A stretch of 64,000 nucleotides of DNA from assembly GCF_018141105.1 (NCBI RefSeq), contig NZ_CP054839.1, forward strand, positions 5,022,001 to 5,086,000, in the 5' to 3' direction. The translations under genes and the position numbers were made by a program. Source of the DNA: Saccharopolyspora erythraea (GTDB lineage Bacteria > Actinomycetota > Actinomycetes > Mycobacteriales > Pseudonocardiaceae). Shown piece by piece: positions 54,846 through 62,936 of this stretch (positions are counted from its first letter, which is position 1; each line of letters begins with the position of its first letter). The notes beneath the pieces are model-generated. The model was not told where the DNA came from. It did not search any database and worked only from the letters and a program-made list of their open reading frames with translations.

Positions 54846-56143
54846 TGGTGGGCCTGCTGGCCGAGTCCGACCGCAAGCTGCTGCTGAGCCTGCTCTCGAC
54901 GTGCACGGTCGGTCCGCTGGAGGCCGCCTCCGGCGCCGAGCAGACCCGGATGTGGCTGGCGCAGGACGAGTACGCGCGGGCGGCCGAGGCCATCGGCCTG
55001 CGCCGGGTGCGCCACGCGAGCCCTCCGCTCGCGGCGGTGACACGTCCCGACGTGCCGCTCACCGTCCGCGACGCCGCGCGCGACCCGTCGTTCCTGTCCC
55101 AGCAGCCGAGCCTGGTGATGCGGCTCGGCGCGGCGCTGCCGGTGGAGCGCACGGTGATGTTCAACGTGCACCTGGACACCGTCTCCGGGATGGAACCCGT
55201 GTCGTTCAACGGTTCCCGCTTCACCGGACGTGGCGCCATCGACGCCAAGGGGCCCGCCGTGGCTCTGCTCTCGGGCATCCGCGCCGCCTTGGCGCGGGAA
55301 AGCGCCGTGGGCCGCGACATCGCGGTGCTGGTGCAGGTCGTGTCGGGAGAAGAGGGCGGCGCGATGGGCACCTTCGGCACCCGGCCGCTGGTCGAGTCCG
55401 GGTTCGTCGGCCGGCTCAACGTCTTCTGCGAGCCGACCGGGCTGCGCTACCTGACGCGGTCCACGGCCGCCATGACCGCATGCGTCCGGGTCGACGGGGA
55501 GGGCGCCATCGACGACCGGCCCGACACCGGGCACAACGCGACCGTCCTCCTCGGGTTCCTGGCCCAGCACCTCGCCGCCGAGCTCGACCCGGGGTCTCGG
55601 CCGGGACGGGTGTGCGTCGCGGGCCTGCACACCGGCGACATGCACAACCGCGTCTACGGCTCGGGCCGGCTGCTGCTCAACCTGTCGTACGCGACCTCGG
55701 CCGAGGGCGTCGAGCTGGAACAGGCGGTCGCCGGGGCACTGCGCGGCGGGCTGCACGCCTTCACCCGCCGTTTCGCCGGTAGCAGGGAGTTCGGCCGCAC
55801 CGCGGCCGACTGCGCCGACATCACCACCCTGGAATGGCACAAGCGCGGCCTGCCGTGCCTGCGCGGCACCGAGCCGTGGGCCGCCGAGCTCCTCGAACGG
55901 TCCGGACTGCGCCGCTGGCCCGACGACGAGCCCGCCTTCACCTGCGACGCCATCTGGATGGACGGCGTGCCCGGCACCGCCACCGCCGTGCTGGGGCCGG
56001 GATCGCTCGACCGCAACAACGCCCACGCCGAAGGCGAGTTCGCCGAGCTGGCCGAGCTCGAGGAGTTCGCGTCGGCCGTCGCCGACGTGCTCGTCGACTT
56101 CGTGAAGGACTGCAAGGACCAACCGAACGGAAACCGCCCATGA
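54845..56143 (+). CDS. M20 family metallohydrolase (deacylase/peptidase)
   Basis: A 432-aa di-zinc hydrolase. The metal ligands and catalytic residues are in place: NVHLDTVSG (His and Asp), GAIDAKGPA (bridging Asp), VSGEEGG (catalytic Glu pair), EPTG and the late HAEGEF (His). Family roles include ArgE, DapE and N-acyl deacylases. In aminoglycoside-like routes a deacetylase removes an N-acyl protecting group; such a role fits here. The GTG starts on the last base of the upstream TAG (GTG at 54845), and its stop overlaps the next ATG. Confidence 0.82.
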   Translation: MVGLLAESDRKLLLSLLSTCTVGPLEAASGAEQTRMWLAQDEYARAAEAIGLRRVRHASPPLAAVTRPDVPLTVRDAARDPSFLSQQPSLVMRLGAALPVERTVMFNVHLDTVSGMEPVSFNGSRFTGRGAIDAKGPAVALLSGIRAALARESAVGRDIAVLVQVVSGEEGGAMGTFGTRPLVESGFVGRLNVFCEPTGLRYLTRSTAAMTACVRVDGEGAIDDRPDTGHNATVLLGFLAQHLAAELDPGSRPGRVCVAGLHTGDMHNRVYGSGRLLLNLSYATSAEGVELEQAVAGALRGGLHAFTRRFAGSREFGRTAADCADITTLEWHKRGLPCLRGTEPWAAELLERSGLRRWPDDEPAFTCDAIWMDGVPGTATAVLGPGSLDRNNAHAEGEFAELAELEEFASAVADVLVDFVKDCKDQPNGNRP

Positions 56144-57264
56144 CGCACGAAGTGCCCGCGGCACGCCGGAACGGCGTGGTGCGGGTCGACTACGCCGACC
56201 TGCTCTCGTTCACCACCCGGCTGTTCACCGAGAGAGGTGTCCCGGCCGACCGGGCGCACACGGCCGCGAGCGCGCTCTGCTACGGCGACCTCACCGGCCT
56301 GGAGTCGCACGGCCTGTTCAACCTGACCCGCCTGTACCTGCCGCTGTTCGACAGCGACCGAGTGGACCCCGCCGCTCAACCGCGCGTGCTGACCGACCTC
56401 GGCGCGTGCGCGGTGGTCGACTCCCGCCGCGCGCTCGGGCTCTGGTCGGCGGCCGAAGCGATGGACTCGGCGGCCGACCGGGCCGCCCGGCACGGCATCG
56501 GACTGGTCTCGGTGCGCGACGCCACGCACTTCGGCTGCGCCGGTTTCCACACCGCGCGGGCGGCCGAACGCGGCATGATCGGTGTGCTGCTGGGCAACTG
56601 CGGCGGCCAGCGAATCGCCCGGCCGCCGGGCGGGGCGCTGGCCATGCTCGGCACCAACCCGCTCAGCGTCGCAGCCCCGGCGCTGCCCGGGCATCCGTTC
56701 GTGCTAGACATGAGCACGACGGTGGTGCCCACCGGACGGGTCCGCACCGCCGCGGCGCGTGGCGAGCCGGTCCCGCCGGGCTGGCTGGTGGACTCCTCCG
56801 GCGCCGCGGTCACCGATCCGGCCGCCTTCGACCGCGGCGAGGCGTACCTGAACTGGCTCGGCAGTGACCAGGACACCGGCGCGTACAAGGGTTTCGGCCT
56901 GGGCCTCGTGGTCGAGCTGCTCGGCGCGCTGCTGCCCGGCGCCGGACTCGGTCCCGCACCCGAGGCACTCGCCGGCGACGGGCGTCCGCACGGCCGCGAC
57001 GACGACATCGGCTTCTCCGCCCTCGCGATCGCACCGCGGCTGCTGCGCCCCGACCGCGACTTCACCGGCGCCGCCGAGGCACTGTTCGAGACGATCAACG
57101 CGTGCCCACCGGCACCCGGACACGCCGACGTGCGGTATCCGGGCTGGTGGGAGGCCGAGCGCGCGCAGAGCCGCCTGCGCGAGGGCGTGCCGGTTCCAGC
57201 GGGCCTGCACACCGATCTCGTCGGGCTCGGACTCGGCGTCGAACCGGCAGGTGAGCACCGGTGA
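56140..57264 (+). CDS. Ldh family (malate/L-sulfolactate-type) oxidoreductase
   Basis: A 374-aa NAD(P)-dependent 2-hydroxyacid dehydrogenase of the type 2 malate/lactate dehydrogenase family, unrelated to the Rossmann LDHs. Signature segments are GDLTGLESHGL, VRDATHFGCAGFHTARAAE (with the catalytic histidine) and LGTNPLSVAAPA, plus GAYKGFGLGLVVELL. Related enzymes reduce ketoacids, ureidoglycolate or imines. It is coupled by ATGA upstream and GTGA downstream. In the pathway it may reduce a keto or imino acid unit. Confidence 0.85.
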   Translation: MTHEVPAARRNGVVRVDYADLLSFTTRLFTERGVPADRAHTAASALCYGDLTGLESHGLFNLTRLYLPLFDSDRVDPAAQPRVLTDLGACAVVDSRRALGLWSAAEAMDSAADRAARHGIGLVSVRDATHFGCAGFHTARAAERGMIGVLLGNCGGQRIARPPGGALAMLGTNPLSVAAPALPGHPFVLDMSTTVVPTGRVRTAAARGEPVPPGWLVDSSGAAVTDPAAFDRGEAYLNWLGSDQDTGAYKGFGLGLVVELLGALLPGAGLGPAPEALAGDGRPHGRDDDIGFSALAIAPRLLRPDRDFTGAAEALFETINACPPAPGHADVRYPGWWEAERAQSRLREGVPVPAGLHTDLVGLGLGVEPAGEHR

Positions 57265-58199
57265 CGGCCAGGCGCATCGCCGTCGTCGGGCTGGGCGTGA
57301 TCTCCAGGTTCTACCTGGCTGCCATCGAGTCGTCCCGCACGTGGGAGCTCGCGGCCGTGTGCGACGTCCGGGAGGCCGCGCTCGAACCGCACCGCGACAC
57401 CGTCACGTGCTACGAGGACCACCGCACGATGATGGCGCAGGCCCGGCTCGACGCGGTGGTGGTCACGGTGCCCAACGACGCGCACGGCGCGATCTGCCGC
57501 GACGCGCTGCTGGCCGGACTCGCGGTGTGCGTGGAGAAGCCGCTGACGCTCTCCGCCGCCGAAGGGCGGGAGCTGGACGCGCTGGCGCGCATGCGCGAGG
57601 TCGCGCTCTTCACCGCCTTCCACCGCCGCTACAACCGCAACGTGCGGGCCCTGCTCGCCCGGCAACGCGCCACCGGAGCGCCGATCCGGTCGATGGCGGT
57701 GCGCTACCTGGAGCTCATCGAGGAGCACATCGGGCAGGACACCTGGTACCTCGACGCCGAGCGCTGCGGCGGCGGCTGCGTGGCCGACAACGGTCCCAAC
57801 GCCTTCGACCTCGTCCGTCTGTTCCTCGGCGACGTCGAGGTGGTCGGCTCGGAGATCACCCGCGACGGGACCGGTACCGACCGGCAGGCTCGCGTCGCTC
57901 TGCGCTCCGGCACCGGCGTCGAGGCGGTGGTCGAACTCGACTGGTCGCATCCGGGCGAGACCAAGGACGTCGAACTCGTCCTGGACAACGGTTCGACGCT
58001 GCACGCAGACATGCTGGCAGGCCACCCCGAGTTCAAGTCGTCGCTCTGGCACGAGTACGCGGGCATCCTCGACGACTTCAGCGACACCCTCGCGGCACCG
58101 CGCACCGGCGACGGCGGCCTCGCGGCACTGGAACTCGTCGAAGCCGCATACCGCGCCGAGCGCCCGAGCACGGCACTACCGAACCTGGAGGGATCATGA
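57261..58199 (+). CDS. Gfo/Idh/MocA family oxidoreductase 2
   Basis: A 312-aa dehydrogenase. The Rossmann motif is IAVVGLGVISRFYLAAI (residues 6-22), and the EKP motif (CVEKPLTLSAAEG) and TAFHRRYNRN follow. A substrate-side segment GGGCVADNGPNAFDLVRLF contains the aspartate and histidine-position residues of inositol-dehydrogenase-like enzymes (asparagine here). It is distinct in sequence from the first copy at 52954, so it likely acts at another carbon or another stage. The GTG start overlaps the previous stop, and its stop overlaps the next ATG. Confidence 0.85.
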   Translation: MTARRIAVVGLGVISRFYLAAIESSRTWELAAVCDVREAALEPHRDTVTCYEDHRTMMAQARLDAVVVTVPNDAHGAICRDALLAGLAVCVEKPLTLSAAEGRELDALARMREVALFTAFHRRYNRNVRALLARQRATGAPIRSMAVRYLELIEEHIGQDTWYLDAERCGGGCVADNGPNAFDLVRLFLGDVEVVGSEITRDGTGTDRQARVALRSGTGVEAVVELDWSHPGETKDVELVLDNGSTLHADMLAGHPEFKSSLWHEYAGILDDFSDTLAAPRTGDGGLAALELVEAAYRAERPSTALPNLEGS

Positions 58200-58615
58200 A
58201 CCACGACGAGGACGGCGCGAAGCGCGCGGTGCGCGGAACGCTAGTCAAGGTGCTGCTGCACCGGCGCGACGACCGCGGGATGTCGCTCGAACCGCACGCC
58301 AGCCGGTGCGTGCGTCGCGGCGAGGTGCACGAGCTGGTCACGACCGACCACCGCGAGACCGCGCCCGGCGCCCGCATCGACCGGGTCGGCTTCCTCGGGT
58401 TCGCCGAGATCGCCTGCGCCGGGGTGATCGACCGCGGTGACCAGTTCTGGGTGGGCGACACCGTCGTCGGCACCGTGCTCGGCTTCGACGCGTGCCACTT
58501 CCCCAACCACTACAACATCCTGATCAGCACCACGTCACCGGTCACCGGCGCAGACCTGGACCTTCGCCCGGAACTCCCGATCGGCTTCGCCCCGGCACTG
58601 GTTCCCGTCGGCTGA
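58196..58615 (+). CDS. Small conserved protein of unknown function (DUF6917-like)
   Basis: A 139-aa soluble protein without signal peptide or membrane segment. Conserved-looking segments are GTLVKVLLHRRDDRGMSLEPH, RCVRRGEVHELVTTD, DRVGFLGFAEI and GFDACHFPNHYNILI. I recall similar proteins in Streptomyces clusters annotated DUF6917. The HFPNHYN segment could bind a metal or substrate. The ATG overlaps the stop of the dehydrogenase, and GGAGGGATC precedes it. Co-expression with the pathway enzymes suggests a small isomerase, cyclase or binding role, but this is a guess. Confidence 0.7.
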   Translation: MNHDEDGAKRAVRGTLVKVLLHRRDDRGMSLEPHASRCVRRGEVHELVTTDHRETAPGARIDRVGFLGFAEIACAGVIDRGDQFWVGDTVVGTVLGFDACHFPNHYNILISTTSPVTGADLDLRPELPIGFAPALVPVG

Positions 58616-58791
58616 AGCGACGAACACGCCCATTTCCACCCGCCCGCCGCGCGATTCGGTGTCGCTGGTCGAATGCCACGAAGGCGAGTCGGCGAGGGAC
58701 TCTTCCGGAAGCGGCGTCAGCCGCTTGCGGTGTGGGACTCAGCCCGCATCGCCGCAGGTTCTCAGAAGTGGTTCCTCAAGGGGGCGCGGGG

Positions 58792-60057
58792 ATGGTGGGC
58801 AGGCGGTCGCTGGGGCGGCAGTTCGGGTGGCTCTGGGCGGCCTACGCGGTCAGCACGTTCGGCACGCGGTTCGCGTTCGACGCGTTCCCCCTGATCGCGG
58901 TCCTGGTGCTGCACGTCGGGCCGACCGAGGTGTCGGCGCTGGCAGCGGCGGGGATGGCGGTGGGCGCGGTGGTGGCGGTGCCGCTCGGCCCGTGGGTGGA
59001 GTTCCGCCGGAAGCGGCCCGTGATGATCGCGGCGGACCTGATCCGGTTCGCGGCGGTGGTGAGCGTTCCAGCCGCGTTCGCGCTGGACCTGCTCAGCTTC
59101 GCACAGCTCCTGGTGGTGTCGGTCGTCGTCGCCGCGGCCGACATCGCCTTCAGGGCGGCCAGCGGAGCGTGCCTGAAAGCAATCGTGCGGCGGGACGACC
59201 TGCTCGTCGCGAACGGGCGATTCGAGTCCACGGCCTGGACCGCGACCGCGCTCGGCCCGCCACTGGGCGGAGCCGCGATCGGGTTGCTCGGTCCGGTGAC
59301 GACCGTGCTGGCCGATGCGGTCAGCTACCTGCTCTCGGCAGTGGGAATCCGCGCCATCGGTGGCAGGGAGCCTCACCCCGCGCGAACCGAGGCGTCACGG
59401 CTGCGTCCGCGCGACGTTCTCGAAGGCTGGCGCTACATCCTGACCCACTCGGCGCTGCGCCCTCTGTTCTTCAACACGATCCTGGTCAACGGCCTGATCA
59501 TGGCGACCGCGCCGCTGCTCGCCGTGCTCATGCTCGGCCGGCTCGGCTTCACGCCCCTGCAGTACGGCCTGGCATTCGGCGTGCCCTGCATCGGTGGTCT
59601 CATCGGTGCACGGCTCGCCCGTCCTCTGGTCGCGCGGTTCGGGCGGCACCGGACGATGCTCACCGCTGGAGCGCTGCGCGCGTGCTGGTTGCTCGGGCTG
59701 GCCTTCGTCCACCCCGGTACCACCGGGCTCGCCCTGGTCATCGTCGTAGAGCTCGCGCTGATCACGTGCGTGGGAGTGTTCAACCCAATCCTCGCGACAT
59801 ACCGTCTCGAGCAGATCGCACCGGACCGGGTCTCCCGCACCCTGTCCGCCTGGTCGGTCACCAGCAACCTCACCATCGCGGTCATGACCGCCCTGTGGGG
59901 CGTGCTGGCGAGCACCACCAGCCCCCGCACCGCGATCGCGGTCGCCGGACTGCTCATCCTGGCGACGCCGCTCCTGCTCCCCCGCCACGATCGCTCGCCC
60001 CAGTGGCAGGAGACAGAACCCACACCAGACGCACCGACCTCTCCGGGCTCCGGTTGA
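58792..60057 (+). CDS. MFS transporter, probable product exporter
   Basis: A 421-aa major facilitator of the MFS_3/enterobactin-exporter (EntS-like) type with about 12 helices. LGPWVEFRRKRPVMI represents loop 2-3, and ACLKAIVRRDDLLVANGRFES is typical of this subgroup. It closes the plus arm, 176 bases after the DUF6917-like gene, and could export the cluster product or give self-resistance. The ATG at 58792 lies in a G-rich stretch; no clear alternative start exists. Confidence 0.8.
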   Translation: MVGRRSLGRQFGWLWAAYAVSTFGTRFAFDAFPLIAVLVLHVGPTEVSALAAAGMAVGAVVAVPLGPWVEFRRKRPVMIAADLIRFAAVVSVPAAFALDLLSFAQLLVVSVVVAAADIAFRAASGACLKAIVRRDDLLVANGRFESTAWTATALGPPLGGAAIGLLGPVTTVLADAVSYLLSAVGIRAIGGREPHPARTEASRLRPRDVLEGWRYILTHSALRPLFFNTILVNGLIMATAPLLAVLMLGRLGFTPLQYGLAFGVPCIGGLIGARLARPLVARFGRHRTMLTAGALRACWLLGLAFVHPGTTGLALVIVVELALITCVGVFNPILATYRLEQIAPDRVSRTLSAWSVTSNLTIAVMTALWGVLASTTSPRTAIAVAGLLILATPLLLPRHDRSPQWQETEPTPDAPTSPGSG

Positions 60058-60336
60058 CGTGCCTGTTGAGATGCCGGTCTGATCGTGCCCATGCCCACTG
60101 CCAAGCCGGATTCCGCTTCCTCGTGCCTTCACGGCGAGCGGTTTCGCTGATCCGCCGGATTTCCTCAGTTTGCTGCGGGCGGGCGCTGCCCCGAGCCGAG
60201 CTGTGCCGCACGTCTTACGGCCGCACATGGCAGAGGCTGCATCGAGCGCCCCACCTCGTCGAAGTACGCCGGCAGCCCGGAGACCCACCTCGCCGAATTG
60301 CCGCCAGCCCAGGCCCCAACCCCCGCTGAATGCGGC
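60058..60336. other. Intergenic region without a recognisable gene
   Basis: About 280 bases between the MFS stop and the terminator hairpin at 60337. Open frames here lack motifs and starts. Nothing else is seen. Confidence 0.6.
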
Positions 60337-60378
60337 AGCGGCCGGTGTCCCGGACCGAATCCGGGAACACCGGCCGCT
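60337..60378. terminator. Bidirectional hairpin terminator
   Basis: AGCGGCCGGTGTCCCGG (60337-60353) pairs with CCGGGAACACCGGCCGCT (60361-60378) with one bulged base and a 7-base loop. It lies 38 bases beyond the stop of calerythrin and can also end the MFS transcript from the other side. Confidence 0.75.
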
Positions 60379-60416
60379 GTTCGTTCAGGAGTCTTCCCGC
60401 GCAGCCGTCGGCAGGA

Positions 60417-60950
60417 TCAGCCGAGCAGCTCGACGTCCAGCCGTCCGAAGTGGAATTCACGCACGGCGGTGAGCAGCTCGTCGAGAGACAGCTCGCCGTT
60501 GCCGTTGGTGTCCACCTGGTTGAAGGCCTCCGCGGCCTCCGCCTTGCTCATGCCCAGCGCGGTCAGCCACGCCGCGAACTCGTCGGCGTTGATCTGGCCG
60601 TCGGCGTTCTTGTCGCACAGCCCCACGATGCCCTTGACCACCGGGCCGAGGACGCGGTTGAAGCTGGCCTCGCCCTGCTCGAAGACGAGGTTCTCGGTGA
60701 CGCGGATGAACTGCTCCTCGGTGAGGGAGCCGTTCGAGCCGACACCGGCTTCCTTGGCCAGGTAGTCGAAGAGCCCGCCGAAGGCGTTCTTGAGCGTCTG
60801 GACCTCAGCGGCACCGGCGTCCTTGCCGAAGGCCTTCGCGATGTGCTGGGCCTCCTTCTCGAAGTCCGCCCGCTCCAGAGCGCCGTTGCCGTCGAAGTCC
60901 CACCTGTCGAAGCGCTTCTTCAGACGGTCGCTGGCGATGGCCGTAGTCAT
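60417..60950 (-). CDS. Calerythrin, EF-hand calcium-binding protein
   Basis: A 177-aa protein that matches calerythrin of Saccharopolyspora erythraea at nearly all positions, from memory. Four EF-hands are seen: DFDGNGALERADF (about 19-31), a degenerate second loop (GVGSNGSLTEEQF), DKNADGQINADEF and DTNGNGELSLDEL. Three sites should bind calcium and the second is non-canonical, as described for calerythrin. It is cytoplasmic and related to sarcoplasmic calcium-binding proteins; its cellular role is thought to be calcium buffering or sensing. It is monocistronic, with a promoter in the 220-base gap upstream. Confidence 0.95.
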   Translation of the reverse strand: MTTAIASDRLKKRFDRWDFDGNGALERADFEKEAQHIAKAFGKDAGAAEVQTLKNAFGGLFDYLAKEAGVGSNGSLTEEQFIRVTENLVFEQGEASFNRVLGPVVKGIVGLCDKNADGQINADEFAAWLTALGMSKAEAAEAFNQVDTNGNGELSLDELLTAVREFHFGRLDVELLG

Positions 60951-61170
60951 AGAACCAGAACTTCCTTTCCCATCGGATAGTACTGCGAAAAAACGACGTC
61001 CACGATCAGATCCACACCACTGCGATCAGCCGGATCGACGAGGACGCCGCCTCGCGTTGAACTTCCCCACGAAGCCCAGCGCAAGCCTATATTCCTTGAT
61101 CAGATCCCGTCATTAACACGTTCTGGTGATCCGGAGGAACGTCCACCTCGGACAGAACGATGTACTGAGC

Positions 61171-62433
61171 TCACAGCAAAGTGACTCGTTCACCCGCGAC
61201 CTGGCCACGGGTGTCGAGGAGCACGCATTCCGCGGCGGCGAGCACCGCGTGGTCATAACTCGAATGGTCCTGCAGAAGAATCGCCAGATCGCAATTCTTC
61301 AGAGCCGCCGACAATTCCTCAGCTCTCGGCAGTTGCACGTCGTCGACCGCGAAGTCGGTGACGTGCGGATCGTGGTAGGTGACCGACGCCGCGCGTGCCA
61401 CCAGCTCGCGCGCCACCGGCAGCGCGGGAGTCTCGCGGGTATCGGAGATGTCGGGTTTGTAGGCGACGCCGAGCAACAGCACTTCGGCTCCCCGCACGGA
61501 CTTGCCCATCCCGGAGAGCATGCTCACCGCCCGGTCCACCACGTGCCCGGGCATCCGCCCGTTGATCCCGCGTGCCGCGGCGAGCATGTCGAAGGTGAAG
61601 CCCTCCGCCTCGGCCTTGCTCGACAGGTACAGCGGGTCGACCGGGATGCAGTGCCCGCCGACCCCGGGCCCGGGCGCGAACGGCGCGAACCCGAAGGGCT
61701 TCGTCGCTGCGCAGTGCATCACGTCCCAGACGTCGATGCCGACCTTGTCGCAGAACAGCGCCACCTCGTTCACCAGCGCGATGTTGATGTAGCGGTAGGT
61801 GTTCTCCAGCAGCTTGGCCATCTCCGCCTCGCGCGTGCCGCGCGAGACCACCAGGGTGTCGACGAACCTGCCGTAGAAGGCGACGGCCGACTTCGCGCAC
61901 AGCGGGGTGCAGCCGCTGACGACCTTCGGCGTGTTGCGCAGCCCGAAGCGCTTGTTGCCCGGGTCGATGCGCTCCGGCGAGTAGGCCAGGTGGAAGTCCT
62001 CGCCGACGCGCAGTCCGCTGCCTGCTTCGAGGATCGGCCGAACCACCTCCTCGGTGGTGCCCGGGTAGCTCGTCGACTCCAGCACCACCAGCACCCCGGG
62101 CCGCAGGTGCGGCGCCGCTGCGCGTGCGGCCGCGCGGACCGAACCCAGATCGGGTTTCCCGTCTGCCGTGAGCCCGGTGGGCACGCACAGCACCACCGTC
62201 TCCGCACGCGAGATCACCGCGGTGTCGGTCGTCGCCGCGAAGCCGGCGGCCCGCATTTCCGCGACCGCCGAGTCCGGGACGTCGTCGACGTGCGAACGCC
62301 CGGCGTTCAGCCCCTCGGCGACCTCGGCACGCACGTCGAGTCCACGCACCGAGAGACCCTCCTCGCAGGCCCGTCTGGCCAGCGGCAGCCCCACGTACCC
62401 CAAACCGACCACGACCAGATCGACGTCTGCCAC
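61171..62433 (-). CDS. Nucleotide sugar dehydrogenase (UDP-sugar 6-dehydrogenase family)
   Basis: A 420-aa enzyme of the WecC/TviB/UDP-glucose dehydrogenase family. The N-terminal NAD motif is VVVGLGYVGLPLARRA (about 6-21). The central domain has YSPERIDPGN and LLENTYRYINIALVNE. The catalytic cysteine is in GPGVGGHCIPVDPLYL. It oxidises C6 of a UDP-hexose or UDP-HexNAc to the uronic acid in two steps. GAGGGGG supports the GTG start. The variant motif pattern (SPERIDPGN) fits UDP-ManNAc/GalNAc/GlcNAc dehydrogenases better than Ugd. It could supply cell-wall glycan or cluster glycosylation; no glycosyltransferase is adjacent. Confidence 0.88.
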   Translation of the reverse strand: MADVDLVVVGLGYVGLPLARRACEEGLSVRGLDVRAEVAEGLNAGRSHVDDVPDSAVAEMRAAGFAATTDTAVISRAETVVLCVPTGLTADGKPDLGSVRAAARAAAPHLRPGVLVVLESTSYPGTTEEVVRPILEAGSGLRVGEDFHLAYSPERIDPGNKRFGLRNTPKVVSGCTPLCAKSAVAFYGRFVDTLVVSRGTREAEMAKLLENTYRYINIALVNEVALFCDKVGIDVWDVMHCAATKPFGFAPFAPGPGVGGHCIPVDPLYLSSKAEAEGFTFDMLAAARGINGRMPGHVVDRAVSMLSGMGKSVRGAEVLLLGVAYKPDISDTRETPALPVARELVARAASVTYHDPHVTDFAVDDVQLPRAEELSAALKNCDLAILLQDHSSYDHAVLAAAECVLLDTRGQVAGERVTLL

Positions 62434-62481
62434 GGTTCCCCCTCGATCGAGTGCGCGCGTTCGCGCGTTGAACTTCGGTAC

Positions 62482-62516
62482 CGGTGGAGCGCCGCACGCT
62501 GCAGGGCGCTCCACCG
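62482..62516. terminator. Hairpin terminator, 12-bp stem
   Basis: CGGTGGAGCGCC (62482-62493) and GGCGCTCCACCG (62505-62516) pair perfectly around an 11-base loop. It stands 18 bases past the stop of the small secreted protein and upstream of the nucleotide sugar dehydrogenase, separating the two. Confidence 0.75.
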
Positions 62517-62534
62517 CTGGACGCGAATCGCGGA

Positions 62535-62840
62535 TCAGACCGAGAAGCTGCCGCTGCCCGGCGCGACGTGCGAACCGAACCCGGGCTGCACCGTCACGCT
62601 CGGGCCGGCGCAGAACGGGTCGCCGTAGATCCGGACCGGCCTGTCCGTGTGGTTGTTGAGCACGTGCGCGGCCAACGGGAGCTTGTAGCACCCCGAGGGA
62701 TCCGCGTACGTGGTGAGCCGCGTGGTCTCCGTCTCGAAGACCGTCACCTCACCCGTGGCGGCCGAAGCGGCCGTGGCGGCGACCCCGGTGAGCAGGACGG
62801 CACCCACGAGAGCCGCGACCATGGAAAACTTGCGCTGCAA
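62535..62840 (-). CDS. Small secreted protein of unknown function
   Basis: A 101-aa protein (TTG start; AAGGAGG lies eight bases upstream, whereas a GTG at 62849 would overlap that site). A Sec signal peptide FSMVAALVGAVLLTGVAATAASA is predicted to be cleaved after ASA. The ~75-residue mature part has two cysteines (GCYK, FCAG) that may form a disulfide, and an HVLNNHTDRPVRIYGD segment suggesting a small beta protein. No family is recognised. It is followed by a terminator and lies downstream of a surface protein gene. Confidence 0.7.
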   Translation of the reverse strand: MQRKFSMVAALVGAVLLTGVAATAASAATGEVTVFETETTRLTTYADPSGCYKLPLAAHVLNNHTDRPVRIYGDPFCAGPSVTVQPGFGSHVAPGSGSFSV

Positions 62841-62936
62841 TGCATCCACCTCCTTGTAGGGCTGCCGGGAGCGGCAGCCGACAACAGAAACCTCTTGAGA
62901 ACAGGGAGCAATCCGATACGCCGCCGGGTGGACCGG

